Positions 52,637 to 61,668 of a stretch of 64,000 nucleotides of DNA are shown piece by piece. The notes below the pieces were generated by a model. It searched no databases. It was not told the origin of the DNA and worked only from the letters and a program-made list of their open reading frames with translations. Each line of letters starts with the position of its first letter. The stretch's first letter is position 1. The translations under genes were made by a program, and so were the position numbers. This DNA comes from Ilyobacter_A sp963668015 (GTDB lineage: Bacteria > Fusobacteriota > Fusobacteriia > Fusobacteriales > Fusobacteriaceae), in the NCBI GenBank assembly GCA_963668015.2, contig CAXXCR010000002.1, positions 1 through 64,000 on the forward strand, given 5' to 3'.

Positions 52637-53839
52637 ATGATAGATAAAGGACATGTGTTTTTTACATCGGAATCAGTAACAGAAGGGCATCCGGATAAAA
52701 TGGCAGATCAAATTTCAGATGCAGTACTTGATACTATTTTAGGACAGGATCCAAATGCAAGAGTAGCCTGCGAGACTACACTTACAACCGGATTAGTGAT
52801 GCTTGCAGGTGAGATAACTGCAAACTGTTATGTTGATTTTCAAAAAATCGTGAGAGACGCCATAAAAGAGATAGGATATACAAGGGCAAAATATGGATTT
52901 GACTGCAATACGTGTTCAGTTATTTCCAGCATACATGAGCAGTCACCTGATATTGCAATGGGAGTAGATGAATCTTTAGAGAGTAAAGAAAAGAATATTT
53001 GTGATAAAACTGAATCTTTAGGGGCTGGAGATCAAGGAATTATGTTTGGTTATGCTGTAAAAGAAACAGAAGAATTAATGCCCCTTCCCATAACTTTGGC
53101 ACACAAACTTGCAAAAAAATTGTCAGACATTAGAAAAGATGGGATCTTAGATTACTTGAGACCAGACGGGAAAACCCAGGTTACAGTAGAGTATGTTGAC
53201 GGCAAACCAGCAAGAGTTGATACAATAGTAATTTCCATTCAGCATAACTCAGAAGTCGAACATCAAAGAATAGAGCATGATATAAAAAAATATGTGGTAC
53301 AGGATATTATTCCAGCAAAACTTCTTGATGAAAGAACTAAATTTTATATAAATCCCACAGGAAGATTTGTAATAGGCGGTCCTCATGGAGATGCAGGACT
53401 TACTGGAAGGAAAATAATAGTTGATACTTATGGCGGAATGGGTAGACATGGTGGAGGAGCTTTTTCTGGTAAAGATTCTACAAAAGTAGATAGATCAGCT
53501 ACATATGCAGCTAGGTGGGTTGCTAAAAATGTAGTAGCTGCTGGAATTTCAGAAAAATGTGAGGTACAGCTATCTTATGCTATAGGGGTTTCTCATCCTA
53601 CATCTATAGCTGTAAATACTTTTGGGACAAGTAAGATAGAGGATGAACAGATAGTTGAAATAATAAATAAAGTGTTTGATTTAAGGCCTGGAGCTATAAT
53701 AAGAGAACTTGACCTCAGAAGGCCGATCTTTAAGCAAACAGCCGCCTACGGTCATTTTGGAAGATTGGATTTGGATTTGCCTTGGGAGAGGACAAATAGA
53801 GTTGATGAAATCAAGCTATGTCTGGCCGAGAATTGCTAA
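52637..53839 (+). CDS. metK: S-adenosylmethionine synthetase
   Basis: 400 residues, close to the usual length. SVTEGHPDKMADQISDAVLD, GAGDQGIMFGYA and GGGAFSGKDSTKVDRSAAY-like GGGAFSGKDSTKVDRSATYA are the ATP, metal and methionine sites. It makes SAM from ATP and methionine. It follows the flavin reductase by 24 bases, with no riboswitch of its own in front, unlike metE. Confidence 0.96.
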   Translation: MIDKGHVFFTSESVTEGHPDKMADQISDAVLDTILGQDPNARVACETTLTTGLVMLAGEITANCYVDFQKIVRDAIKEIGYTRAKYGFDCNTCSVISSIHEQSPDIAMGVDESLESKEKNICDKTESLGAGDQGIMFGYAVKETEELMPLPITLAHKLAKKLSDIRKDGILDYLRPDGKTQVTVEYVDGKPARVDTIVISIQHNSEVEHQRIEHDIKKYVVQDIIPAKLLDERTKFYINPTGRFVIGGPHGDAGLTGRKIIVDTYGGMGRHGGGAFSGKDSTKVDRSATYAARWVAKNVVAAGISEKCEVQLSYAIGVSHPTSIAVNTFGTSKIEDEQIVEIINKVFDLRPGAIIRELDLRRPIFKQTAAYGHFGRLDLDLPWERTNRVDEIKLCLAENC

Positions 53840-54138
53840 TATAACAAAGGAAATGCTAATAAAAATAGAGCTTGGAATTTTAACTCTTAGCACTATTTTT
53901 TTATTTTAAGGTATATTTTTCAGGAAAAAGTAATAAAAATTATGATGGTTTTCATTTACGGTTGCTGTGGAGTTCTAGAAAAAAGCGTATGAAATTCAAT
54001 TGAGTATATTTGCATAAACTAGAACTTGGTAAGGTGTTTGCAAAAGAGTTTATTGAAACTAAGCATCAATAAGAGTTTGAAAGCTTGTAGAGAAGAAAAA
54101 GTGTAAATTAATTATTTTTAAAGAGGTGAAATATTATT
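53840..54138. other. Gap after metK
   Basis: A weak hairpin (TGCTAA...TTAGCA, about 53852-53890) followed by TATTTTTTTATTTT may end the metK transcript. Nothing else recognised. Confidence 0.45.
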
Positions 54139-54774
54139 ATGTATACCTGCGGAATTTGTAGAATACATGCTTGTAGAACCGGTGAAAAAGAAAAGATGCC
54201 TAAAAATTGTCCCTGCCTGGAAACTGAACAAGAGATCATTGATAAAAGCAAAGACCTGTATAAAGAGGAGGAAAATAAAAAGATAGCATACCAAGCAGCA
54301 CTAATTGAGTCATGGGGATACGGTGAGAAGACGAGGTTGGAGGAAACTATGGAGTTTGCTAGAAGATGCGGATACAGGAATATAGGAGTTGCATTTTGTC
54401 TCGGTCTGCAAAATGAGATGAGGCTGCTGCACAATATCCTCACAGCAAATGGATTTGATGTGAATTCAATAATATGTAAGAGCGGGAGCATCCCAAAGGA
54501 GAAACTGGGGGTAGAAGATAGTCAAAAACTCCGTCCCTGTACTTATGAACCTATGTGCAACCCCATCGGACAGGCTCTATACCTAAATAAGGCTAAAACA
54601 GATTTTAATATTCTACTTGGTCTTTGTGTTGGACATGATTCCCTTGTTATAAAGTATCTGGAAGCTCCTGTAACCGTACTTGCCGCAAAGGACAGGGTTC
54701 TCGGACACAATCCTCTATCTGCAATTTATCTTTCAGAAGGGTATTACAGAAAAAAACTTTATCCTGACAAATAA
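54139..54774 (+). CDS. DUF1847 cysteine-rich protein
   Basis: 211 residues. An N-terminal metal-binding cluster (CGICRIHACRTGEKEKMPKN then CPC), then ARRCGYRNIGVAFCLGLQNE and NILLGLCVGHDSLV. This matches the DUF1847 family of anaerobes, which is usually near redox or metal genes; function unknown. Ribosome binding site AAAGAGGTGAAA. Confidence 0.85.
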   Translation: MYTCGICRIHACRTGEKEKMPKNCPCLETEQEIIDKSKDLYKEEENKKIAYQAALIESWGYGEKTRLEETMEFARRCGYRNIGVAFCLGLQNEMRLLHNILTANGFDVNSIICKSGSIPKEKLGVEDSQKLRPCTYEPMCNPIGQALYLNKAKTDFNILLGLCVGHDSLVIKYLEAPVTVLAAKDRVLGHNPLSAIYLSEGYYRKKLYPDK

Positions 54775-55016
54775 TTTGTTCATTTAATCTCAATCAACCT
54801 TGGCAAGAAGTTGTGCTTGGTATTTATGTAAAAATAATGTGCCACTGAAGATATAATTATTATCAGTAATCATTTTGTTGAAATAATTTATAGAATTACA
54901 CTATTGAAAACTTTAGATAAATAAAATTAAAGGAAAGGTAAATAAATTCGGTAAAATTTATTGGATGCTCTAATATTTTCTACTTGTAAAATAAATTTAT
55001 AGTGGAGGGGAAAGCA

Positions 55017-55745
55017 ATGAGAGGAAGAAAAAAACACGGAATGCCATCTGAAGAAAAAATAATGGTGGAAGAACCTGTAATCCAAAACAGCATGCCTTTA
55101 ATAGGTGATGATGCGCCTAGTTTTACTGCAGTGACAACACAGGGCGAGATAATATTTCCTGATGATTATACCGGTAAGTGGGTTATATTATTCAGCCATC
55201 CAGCGGATTTTACCCCTGTGTGTACAACAGAGTTTATGACTTTTGCAACAATGCAGGAAGAGTTTAAAAAATTGAATACAGAACTTATAGGTCTTTCTAT
55301 TGACAGCCTTTATGCGCATATAGCATGGCTGAGGACAATCAAAGAAAAAATTGAATATAAGGGGATGAAGGATGTAGAAGTTATGTTCCCTCTCATAGAA
55401 GATCTCAAAATGGAAGTAGCTAAAAAATACGGTATGATACAGCCAAATGCTTCTACTACACAAGCTGTAAGGGCTGTATTTATAATAGATCCAAGTTCAA
55501 AAATAAGGGCTATTCTATACTATCCACTTTCAAATGGAAGAAATATGGATGAAATAAAAAGATTGATCATAGCTATGCAAAAATCAGACAAGGAAAATAT
55601 TGCTACACCTGCTAATTGGCAGCCTGGCGATGATGTGATACTGCCGCCTCCAGGTTCGTGCGGAACAGCTAAAGAGAGAGTGGAAACTGAAGAAGAAGGA
55701 AAGTATTGCTTGGATTGGTTCATGTGTCTGAGAAAAGATAAGTAA
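55017..55745 (+). CDS. Peroxiredoxin (Prx6/AhpC-TSA type)
   Basis: 242 residues from the ATG at 55017; an in-frame GTG upstream overlaps the GGAGGGG ribosome binding site. Peroxidatic Cys69 in HPADFTPVCTTEF. The C-terminal 1-Cys Prx domain has two or three extra cysteines near the end (PPGSCGTAKE, KYCLDWFMCLRK) that may resolve the disulfide. It reduces hydrogen peroxide and organic peroxides, useful next to oxygen-sensitive iron-sulfur proteins. Confidence 0.93.
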   Translation: MRGRKKHGMPSEEKIMVEEPVIQNSMPLIGDDAPSFTAVTTQGEIIFPDDYTGKWVILFSHPADFTPVCTTEFMTFATMQEEFKKLNTELIGLSIDSLYAHIAWLRTIKEKIEYKGMKDVEVMFPLIEDLKMEVAKKYGMIQPNASTTQAVRAVFIIDPSSKIRAILYYPLSNGRNMDEIKRLIIAMQKSDKENIATPANWQPGDDVILPPPGSCGTAKERVETEEEGKYCLDWFMCLRKDK

Positions 55746-55884
55746 ATATGAAAAAAATGTTATGTCGCAGACAGATTAATTTGCCTGTGGCATCTTAAAT
55801 AATAAGAAATTGATTTACTTTGCAATAGCTCGGAATAAAAAGTATTTCAATTATCGCTATTTATAATAGTCTGTGTATTTAAAT

Positions 55885-55925
55885 AAAAAATCACCCAAAT
55901 TAAAATATAATGGGTGATTTTTTAT
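55885..55925. terminator. Bidirectional terminator between peroxiredoxin and hisJ-like genes
   Basis: AAAAAATCACCCA (55885-55897) and TGGGTGATTTTTT (55911-55923), with T-runs on both strands. Confidence 0.88.
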
Positions 55926-55935
55926 TTTTTGAAAA

Positions 55936-56751
55936 TTACTTTATAGGTATAAATCTAGGTACTCTTTTGTTATAGACGCATATGTGTGAAAATCCCTCTT
56001 CCAGCAAAATTTTGTACGCCAGATCAAATCCGGAACAGATCTGATCTACAGAGTGTCCGTCAGAACCAACTGTTATTATCTCTCCACCGAGTTCACGGTA
56101 TCTTCTAACCAACTCATTACTCGGGTGCGCCTGACCCAGACCGTATCTGTAGCCGGAAGTATTTATCTCTATCCCCTTTCCCTTGTGCATGATGGTCTTC
56201 AATATCTCATCCAGTATATCGGCGAAATCAGTGTACCGGATGGACTTGTTTTCATAGCCTCCGTAGCGGATAACGTAGTCCAGATGCCCGTATACGTCGA
56301 AAGCGTCACTTTTCTTTACGCAGTACAGCATATCTTCAAAATATTTCATATAGGCCTCGTTCTGATTTTTGTTTTGAAAAAATTTCTTCCCGTCTACGCC
56401 GCCCAAGTCGATTTTTTCAACTGTATGTGTGGAGCCTATTACGAAATCAAAAGGGTAGTCTTTTACCATACGATCCATTTTTTTCAGTATTTGCGGCTGC
56501 AAACCAATCTCTATACCCAATTTAACCTGGATCTGTTCTGCATATTTTTCCTTTAAAATGCTGTATACTTTTGTATACTCGTTGTAGTCTATCAAGCTGT
56601 TTGGGTCTATATAGGGGTTGTCGTAGTCGTAATGGTCTGTAAAACAGATATCTTTTAAATTCAATTCTATAGCTTTTCTTATCATATCTTCCATAGAAGA
56701 CTTCGCATCGCTTGAAAAATCAGTATGTAAATGATAGTCGGAATAAAACAT
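55936..56751 (-). CDS. hisJ: Histidinol-phosphatase, PHP family
   Basis: 271 residues. DYHLHTDFSSDA with the first metal-binding histidines, CFTDHYDYDN, GIEIGLQP, VIGSTHTVEKIDL and VGSDGHS mark the PHP fold of HisJ/HisK. It dephosphorylates histidinol phosphate or a similar phosphate ester. No other his genes are near, so another substrate is possible. Confidence 0.85.
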   Translation of the reverse strand: MFYSDYHLHTDFSSDAKSSMEDMIRKAIELNLKDICFTDHYDYDNPYIDPNSLIDYNEYTKVYSILKEKYAEQIQVKLGIEIGLQPQILKKMDRMVKDYPFDFVIGSTHTVEKIDLGGVDGKKFFQNKNQNEAYMKYFEDMLYCVKKSDAFDVYGHLDYVIRYGGYENKSIRYTDFADILDEILKTIMHKGKGIEINTSGYRYGLGQAHPSNELVRRYRELGGEIITVGSDGHSVDQICSGFDLAYKILLEEGFSHICVYNKRVPRFIPIK

Positions 56752-57252
56752 TTTTAATCTCCTTAATTATTGATGGTATAATTGTTAAAACATTTAAATT
56801 CTGGTAACCTGATATTTGAGAAATATTATTTTCTGATATCACAGGGTGATACGGCTTTAAACTTCTAAGTTGTATATCGTTTTTAATTATATCCAAAATT
56901 TGAAGGGATATAGATCTACACCTGTTTATCTATCATAATTTTTACGTCTCTATTTATTTTATATCAAAAAAATTACAATTTAAGCTTAACTTCAATTTTC
57001 TATCCTGAATCAATAAATTTTTTCTGCTTTTTAACAGCTAGAGAAAGTTTCGGAGTCCAGGCTGAAATTAAAAACAACGTGTATATAAGTATGAAAGCTA
57101 ATATAATTTTAAAGAAATAATGTTTCAAATAACTGTGTTATACACAAGTTTACACTGAAATAGAATTCGTGTCAACCGCATAGAGAAGTTCTGTTTTTTT
57201 AAAATGATCATATGCGAGTAAGATGCTAGAGATTTTCGGGTATATATTGTAA

Positions 57253-57360
57253 TTAACTTAAGTTGCTTTTATATTAAATCAAAATATTGACTTGTTTAGG
57301 TCGTAGAGATTTAAAACAAGAACAGTACAGAGGAAAAACTTGAACTAGATAAAATGTCAT
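57253..57360. repeat. Truncated copy of the dispersed repeat
   Basis: TTAACTTAAGTTGC at the left, AATATTGA, then GGTCGTAGAGATTTAAAACA and GTACAGAGGAAAAACTTG, after which similarity is lost. Only the left third seems to be left. Confidence 0.6.
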
Positions 57361-57484
57361 TGTAAATAGTGATTTGTTTGAATATACTTATCGGTATAAT
57401 TTGATAAAAACTATAATTTTAAAGGATATTCAAATTGAGAACTAAATATTAAGAGTGTTCATAAATATTATTTTTTGATTAGTA

Positions 57485-57531
57485 TTGACAAAAAAAGGAA
57501 AAAGAGGTAGAATTTTAATGTGCATATGCAA
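57485..57531 (+). promoter_or_regulatory. Promoter and GTGCATATGCA operator of the mod operon
   Basis: TTGACA (57485-57490), 17-base spacer, TAGAAT (57508-57513), then GTGCATATGCAA at 57520-57531, one mismatch from the perfect palindrome before the DUF134 gene. The distance from -10 box to palindrome centre is the same in both places. Confidence 0.82.
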
Positions 57532-57773
57532 CATCACAACGATTCCAAAAATAAGTAAAATTTTAAAACAATTCAAAATTCTTATCAAACCTTTCGATAT
57601 AGTTTTTTTAAACTTCTAATTTCTAACTTTTGACTTCTAAATTTTTAATCCATTTTCAAAAAATTCTTTCTCTAGTTTTGCTTTTAGTAAATTTATTTTT
57701 TAACTAAAATACCTCATATCTGTTTTAAATTATTTTAAAAAAAATATATATTTAAGTTTTAAGGAGGGGTAGC

Positions 57774-58496
57774 ATGAATAAAAAAATACTATTTTTTCTG
57801 TTTTCCATGATATTTTTTATAAATTCATATGGGAAAAACTTGATGCTGGTCAGTGCTGCTGGGTATAAAAAACCGATTCAGGAGATATCCAGTCTTTATG
57901 AAAAGCAGAAAAATACTAAGGTGGATTTGATGTTCGGGAATATGAGTCAAGTAATTAATTACATCAAAAATACAAATGATATCAAACTTGTAGTTGGAGA
58001 CAAAAAATTTCTTGATAAATCAGGCATAAAATTCCAGCACTACAAACCGCTTGGGAAAGGGGTTCTGGCAATTGCTTACAGGAAAGGGCTTGAAATATCC
58101 TCTGCTAAGGACATATTAAACAGTAGCATAGAAAGAATACTTGTACCTGATGCAAAGAAAGCTATATACGGTGTAGCAGCTGTAGAATATCTGAATAAGA
58201 AAAATTATTATGGGGACTTAGAAGATAGGCTCATGTTTGTTCAAACAGTTCCTCAGGTTTCTTCTTATCTCATAACAGGTGAAGCAGATATAGGGTTTAT
58301 AAACTTGACAAATGCGCTTGCTTTAGAAGATAAAATAGGTGGTTATATTTTAGTTGACGTTAAAGATTATTCAGAGATACTAATATCATTGGGAGTTATA
58401 AAAAAAGATGACATTGAGGCAAATGAATTTTTAGAATTTTTGAAAAATGATAAGGTAAACAACATACTAAAAAAATACGGAATAAGGCAGCTTTGA
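57774..58496 (+). CDS. modA: Molybdate-binding periplasmic protein (ModA-like), first
   Basis: 240 residues with a signal peptide (MNKKILFFLFSMIFFINSYG). LMLVSAAGYKKPIQEISSLY at the start of the mature protein and VQTVPQVSSYLITGEADIGF near residue 165 follow the ModA pattern for tetrahedral oxyanion binding. The mature N-terminus is somewhat unlike classic ModA, so tungstate or another oxyanion is possible. It starts two bases before modB ends the gap, so the genes are coupled. Confidence 0.85.
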   Translation: MNKKILFFLFSMIFFINSYGKNLMLVSAAGYKKPIQEISSLYEKQKNTKVDLMFGNMSQVINYIKNTNDIKLVVGDKKFLDKSGIKFQHYKPLGKGVLAIAYRKGLEISSAKDILNSSIERILVPDAKKAIYGVAAVEYLNKKNYYGDLEDRLMFVQTVPQVSSYLITGEADIGFINLTNALALEDKIGGYILVDVKDYSEILISLGVIKKDDIEANEFLEFLKNDKVNNILKKYGIRQL

Positions 58497-58497
58497 T

Positions 58498-59169
58498 ATG
58501 CGCCATTATTTATTTGAAGCAAAAGTTCTTGCCTCGCTTTTTCTAACCTTAAAAATAATTATCTCTTCTATACCCATTCTTTTTCTAATCGGAATCTTAA
58601 TAGGATATATCTCATGCAAAGAAAACAAGATAATAAATGAAATATTGGAAATCATAACTACCTTGCCGATGATCTTTCCACCAATAGGGCTTGGATTTTT
58701 TATGCTGTACTTTTTCGGTAAAAATGGTTTTATAGGTAGATTTCTGCCCGAAAACCTAAGTTTAATATTCAATTTCAGAGGTTTGCTGGTTGCAGCGGTT
58801 ATAACCGGCTTGCCGTTTATGACTAAATCTGTAAAATCAGGAATAAAAAATGACGTTTTGGGCCTGTGTCAGGCAGCCTATACCCTCGGTAAAAGCGAAC
58901 TTGAAACTTTTATCTTTATAGTTATACCAAATATAAAGCTGAATATTATTTCGGGGCTTATACTGGCAACTGGAAGGATATTGGGTGAAGTTGGCATAAC
59001 TTTGATGATCGGTGGAAACATTGCTGGAAAAACAAACACCATATCACTGGAGATATATAATTCAGTACTAGATGGGGAATATGAGAGAGCTGTCTTTTTA
59101 GCAGTTTTACTTGGTATTTTTTCTTTTATCATTTTTATTTTTATAAGAACATTTAATAGAGATTATTGA
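58498..59169 (+). CDS. modB: Molybdate ABC transporter permease
   Basis: 223 residues with five or six membrane helices. LPMIFPPIGLGFFMLYFFGK and AAYTLGKSELETFIFIVIPN (the EAA loop that touches the ATPase) are typical of ModB. Starts one base after the modA stop codon. Confidence 0.9.
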   Translation: MRHYLFEAKVLASLFLTLKIIISSIPILFLIGILIGYISCKENKIINEILEIITTLPMIFPPIGLGFFMLYFFGKNGFIGRFLPENLSLIFNFRGLLVAAVITGLPFMTKSVKSGIKNDVLGLCQAAYTLGKSELETFIFIVIPNIKLNIISGLILATGRILGEVGITLMIGGNIAGKTNTISLEIYNSVLDGEYERAVFLAVLLGIFSFIIFIFIRTFNRDY

Positions 59170-59195
59170 TAGGGATTATTTGGGAGAGGATGTCT

Positions 59196-59915
59196 ATGTT
59201 GGAGATAAATTTGGAAAAAAGATTTAAAAATTTCAATCTTGATGTTGAAATTGAAATAAAAGAAGGCGAATTTGTATCCATATACGGAAACTCCGGTTCC
59301 GGTAAAAGTACCTTATTAAATATGTTAGCCGGACTCATGAAACCTGATAACGGAGTTATAAGTTACAGTGATAAAATTTGGTTTAGTAAAGAAAAAAAGG
59401 TTAATCTAAAACCGCAGAAAAGAAATATAGGGTATCTGTTTCAAGAGCACAGAATATTTACTAATATGAGTGTTAGGCAAAATATAGAGTTTGTTATGGA
59501 TAAAAGGAGTACCGGAAAAGACGAGATAGATGAACTTCTCTGTCTCATCGGTTTAAAAAAATATGAAAATCTTAATGCAAAAAAACTTTCCGGAGGGCAG
59601 AAACAGAGATTGGCGCTTGCAAGAGCCATAGTCAGAAAGCCGAAACTTTTTCTTTTAGACGAACCTTTATCTTCGTTGGATTTTGAAATAAAATCTATGA
59701 TGAGGGACAAGATAAGAGATATACACAAACTGTACAAACCAACGGTAATAATGGTGAGCCACAGCATAAGGGAAATAGTAAATATATCAGACCGGATATT
59801 ATTTATGGAAAATGGAAAGATAGTGTCGCATAAGAAAATAGATGATATAGAGCTTTTGAAATATAAAAATGTTTTAAACTGTGAAATCAGGGATATAGTA
59901 ATGAATAGTGTATAA
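59196..59915 (+). CDS. modC: Molybdate ABC transporter ATPase
   Basis: 239 residues from the ATG behind GGGAGAGG; an upstream in-frame ATG overlaps that site. Walker A GNSGSGKST, signature LSGGQKQRLALARA, Walker B LFLLDEPLSSLDF. Shorter than E. coli ModC (352), so it lacks the C-terminal molybdate-sensing MOP domain; regulation must come from elsewhere. Confidence 0.92.
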   Translation: MLEINLEKRFKNFNLDVEIEIKEGEFVSIYGNSGSGKSTLLNMLAGLMKPDNGVISYSDKIWFSKEKKVNLKPQKRNIGYLFQEHRIFTNMSVRQNIEFVMDKRSTGKDEIDELLCLIGLKKYENLNAKKLSGGQKQRLALARAIVRKPKLFLLDEPLSSLDFEIKSMMRDKIRDIHKLYKPTVIMVSHSIREIVNISDRILFMENGKIVSHKKIDDIELLKYKNVLNCEIRDIVMNSV

Positions 59916-59932
59916 TATTTGGAGGTGTTTTT

Positions 59933-60781
59933 ATGTCTTTTTATATACCGGACAGTGAACTGGAAAAACTTATCGAGGAGGATATCTCGCCGATAGACCT
60001 TACTTCTTACGTGGTTGGAATAGGGGATGAAAAAGCAACCCTTTCATTCAGGTCAAGGGATAAAATAGTGGTGTGTGGAACGGAAGAAGTTGAGAAAATT
60101 TTCAGAAAATTGGGGATAGAAACAAGTTGCATGACCCCGTCAGGGACAGAGATAGAAGAGGGGACCATGTTTATAAAAGGATCCGGCAGTGCCAAAAATA
60201 TCCATATGGCTTGGCGGACTTGCAGTAAAATATTGGAAAGTTTTTGTGGGATAGCCACCAGGACAAGTCATTTTGTTAAAACTGCAAAATCAGTAAATGA
60301 AAGTGTAAATATAGTAGCAACGAGGAAGAACATGCCGGGGACCAAAAGGATGGCGATTAAGTCTATTATGGCAGGAGGAGCGTATCCGCACAGAATCGGA
60401 CTGTCGGAAACCATACTTATATTCGACGAACATATAAAGCTGATAGGTGGTTTGGATGCTCTCATAGAAAAAATTCCAGAGATAAAGCTGAGTTCCCTTG
60501 AGAAAAAGATTTCTGTGGAAGCCCACAACCCTGAAGATGGCCTTAAGCTTGTAAAAGCAGGAGTGGACATAATCCAGGTGGATAAGTTCGCTTGTGATAC
60601 TTTACAAAAGTTTGCATTAGACGCCAAGGAAATAAATCCGAAACTGGTAGTGGTGGCAGCAGGAAATATAAGGCAGGATAATGTTGCCGACTATGCAGAA
60701 ACAGGGGCTGACCTTTTGGCAACTTCTACTCTCTATTTTGGAAAACCTGCAGACATAAAAGCAGAGATAGAGAAAATATAA
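59933..60781 (+). CDS. modD: ModD protein (nicotinate-nucleotide pyrophosphorylase-like)
   Basis: 282 residues. FYIPDSELEKLIEEDISPID, ATRTSHFVKTAKS, RKNMPGTKRMAIKSIMAGGA and VSVEAHNPEDGLKLVKAGVD-like ISVEAHNPEDGLKLV mark the ModD branch of the NadC/quinolinate phosphoribosyltransferase fold. Its exact role is unknown, but it is repeatedly found in mod operons. It lies between modC and a second modA. Confidence 0.9.
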   Translation: MSFYIPDSELEKLIEEDISPIDLTSYVVGIGDEKATLSFRSRDKIVVCGTEEVEKIFRKLGIETSCMTPSGTEIEEGTMFIKGSGSAKNIHMAWRTCSKILESFCGIATRTSHFVKTAKSVNESVNIVATRKNMPGTKRMAIKSIMAGGAYPHRIGLSETILIFDEHIKLIGGLDALIEKIPEIKLSSLEKKISVEAHNPEDGLKLVKAGVDIIQVDKFACDTLQKFALDAKEINPKLVVVAAGNIRQDNVADYAETGADLLATSTLYFGKPADIKAEIEKI

Positions 60782-60804
60782 TACTTATATAGGGGGATTA
60801 TGGT

Positions 60805-61567
60805 ATGAAAAAAAACATTGAAATTATTTCTTGTAATAATGTTTGCAACATTATTTTTAGGATGCGGTAGTGAAAAGAAAGAAAGTAAACAGCTAACAGT
60901 ATCAGCTGCCGCAAGTCTAACCGAGCTTGTCGGGGAGTTAAAACCTATGTTTGAAAAGGAATACGGGGCAGAGCTTAGTATAAACCTTGCATCTTCAGGT
61001 ACTCTTCAAAGACAGATAGAAGAGGGGGCTCCTGTTGACGTATTTATATCTGCAAGCAGTGCTAAGATGAATGCCTTGCAAGAGAAGGAACTCATTGTGG
61101 AATCCAGCAGAATAGATCTGCTTAAAAATCACTTGGTTTTAGTAGTTTCCAAGGATAGCAAAGATAAAATAAAATCTTTAGAGGACTTGAAAAAAGATGG
61201 TATTAAAATAAGTATAGGGGAACCAAATTCCGTGCCGGCAGGAAGGTATGGTAAAGAAAGCTTAGAGTACTATAATATATGGGGCAGCATAAAGGATAAA
61301 ATGATATTTGCGAAGAGTGTAAAACAGGTTGTTTCTTACGTAGAGTCAGGTGAAATAGATGCCGGGATAGTGTATAAATCAGACACTACGTTATTAAAAA
61401 ACAGTGTGTTAGCTCAAAAAATTGAAGCAAAATCACATAAACCAATAGTATACCCCGTGGCCATAATAAAAAACAGTGAAAATAAGGAATTAGCAGAAAA
61501 GTTTATAAGTATCTTTGAAAGTGATGATATAAAAAAATTAGTAAAAAAATATAATTTTGAAATTTAG
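60805..61567 (+). CDS. modA: Molybdate-binding lipoprotein (ModA-like), second; start out of frame at A8
   Basis: About 250 residues. The ATG at 60805 has AGGGGGATT upstream, but the A8 run puts it out of frame. With A7 it reads MKKTLKLFLVIMFATLFLGC, an ideal lipoprotein signal with the lipid-bearing Cys, then VSAAASLTELVGELKPMFEK, INLASSGTLQRQIEEGAP, FISASSAKMNAL and KSVKQVVSYVESGEIDAGIV, all classic ModA. A TTG start at 60818 without lipobox loss is a weaker alternative. It is the more typical molybdate binder of the two in this operon. Confidence 0.85.
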
Positions 61568-61634
61568 GTAAACGTATTCAAGATATGCATATGGGTACTT
61601 GTGCTTATTTTAAAATTTGAAGTATATAGTGATA

Positions 61635-61665
61635 AAAAGATGACTTTAACAGTCATCTTTTTATT
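61635..61665. terminator. Bidirectional terminator between mod operon and patatin gene
   Basis: AAAAGATGACT (61635-61645) and AGTCATCTTTT (61651-61661) around TTAAC, with T-runs on both strands. Confidence 0.88.
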
Positions 61666-61668
61666 TAT

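Larger units (their letters stand above)
56752..57773. other. One-kilobase non-coding gap before modA
   Basis: No gene seen. It holds a half-copy of the dispersed repeat (57253-57360), the modA promoter and palindrome (57485-57531) and a leader of about 240 AT-rich bases before modA. Confidence 0.6.

Noticed and set aside
56053..56556. A 167-codon + strand frame opposite hisJ
   Set aside because: It overlaps a well-supported PHP phosphatase and shows no recognisable domain or ribosome binding site.
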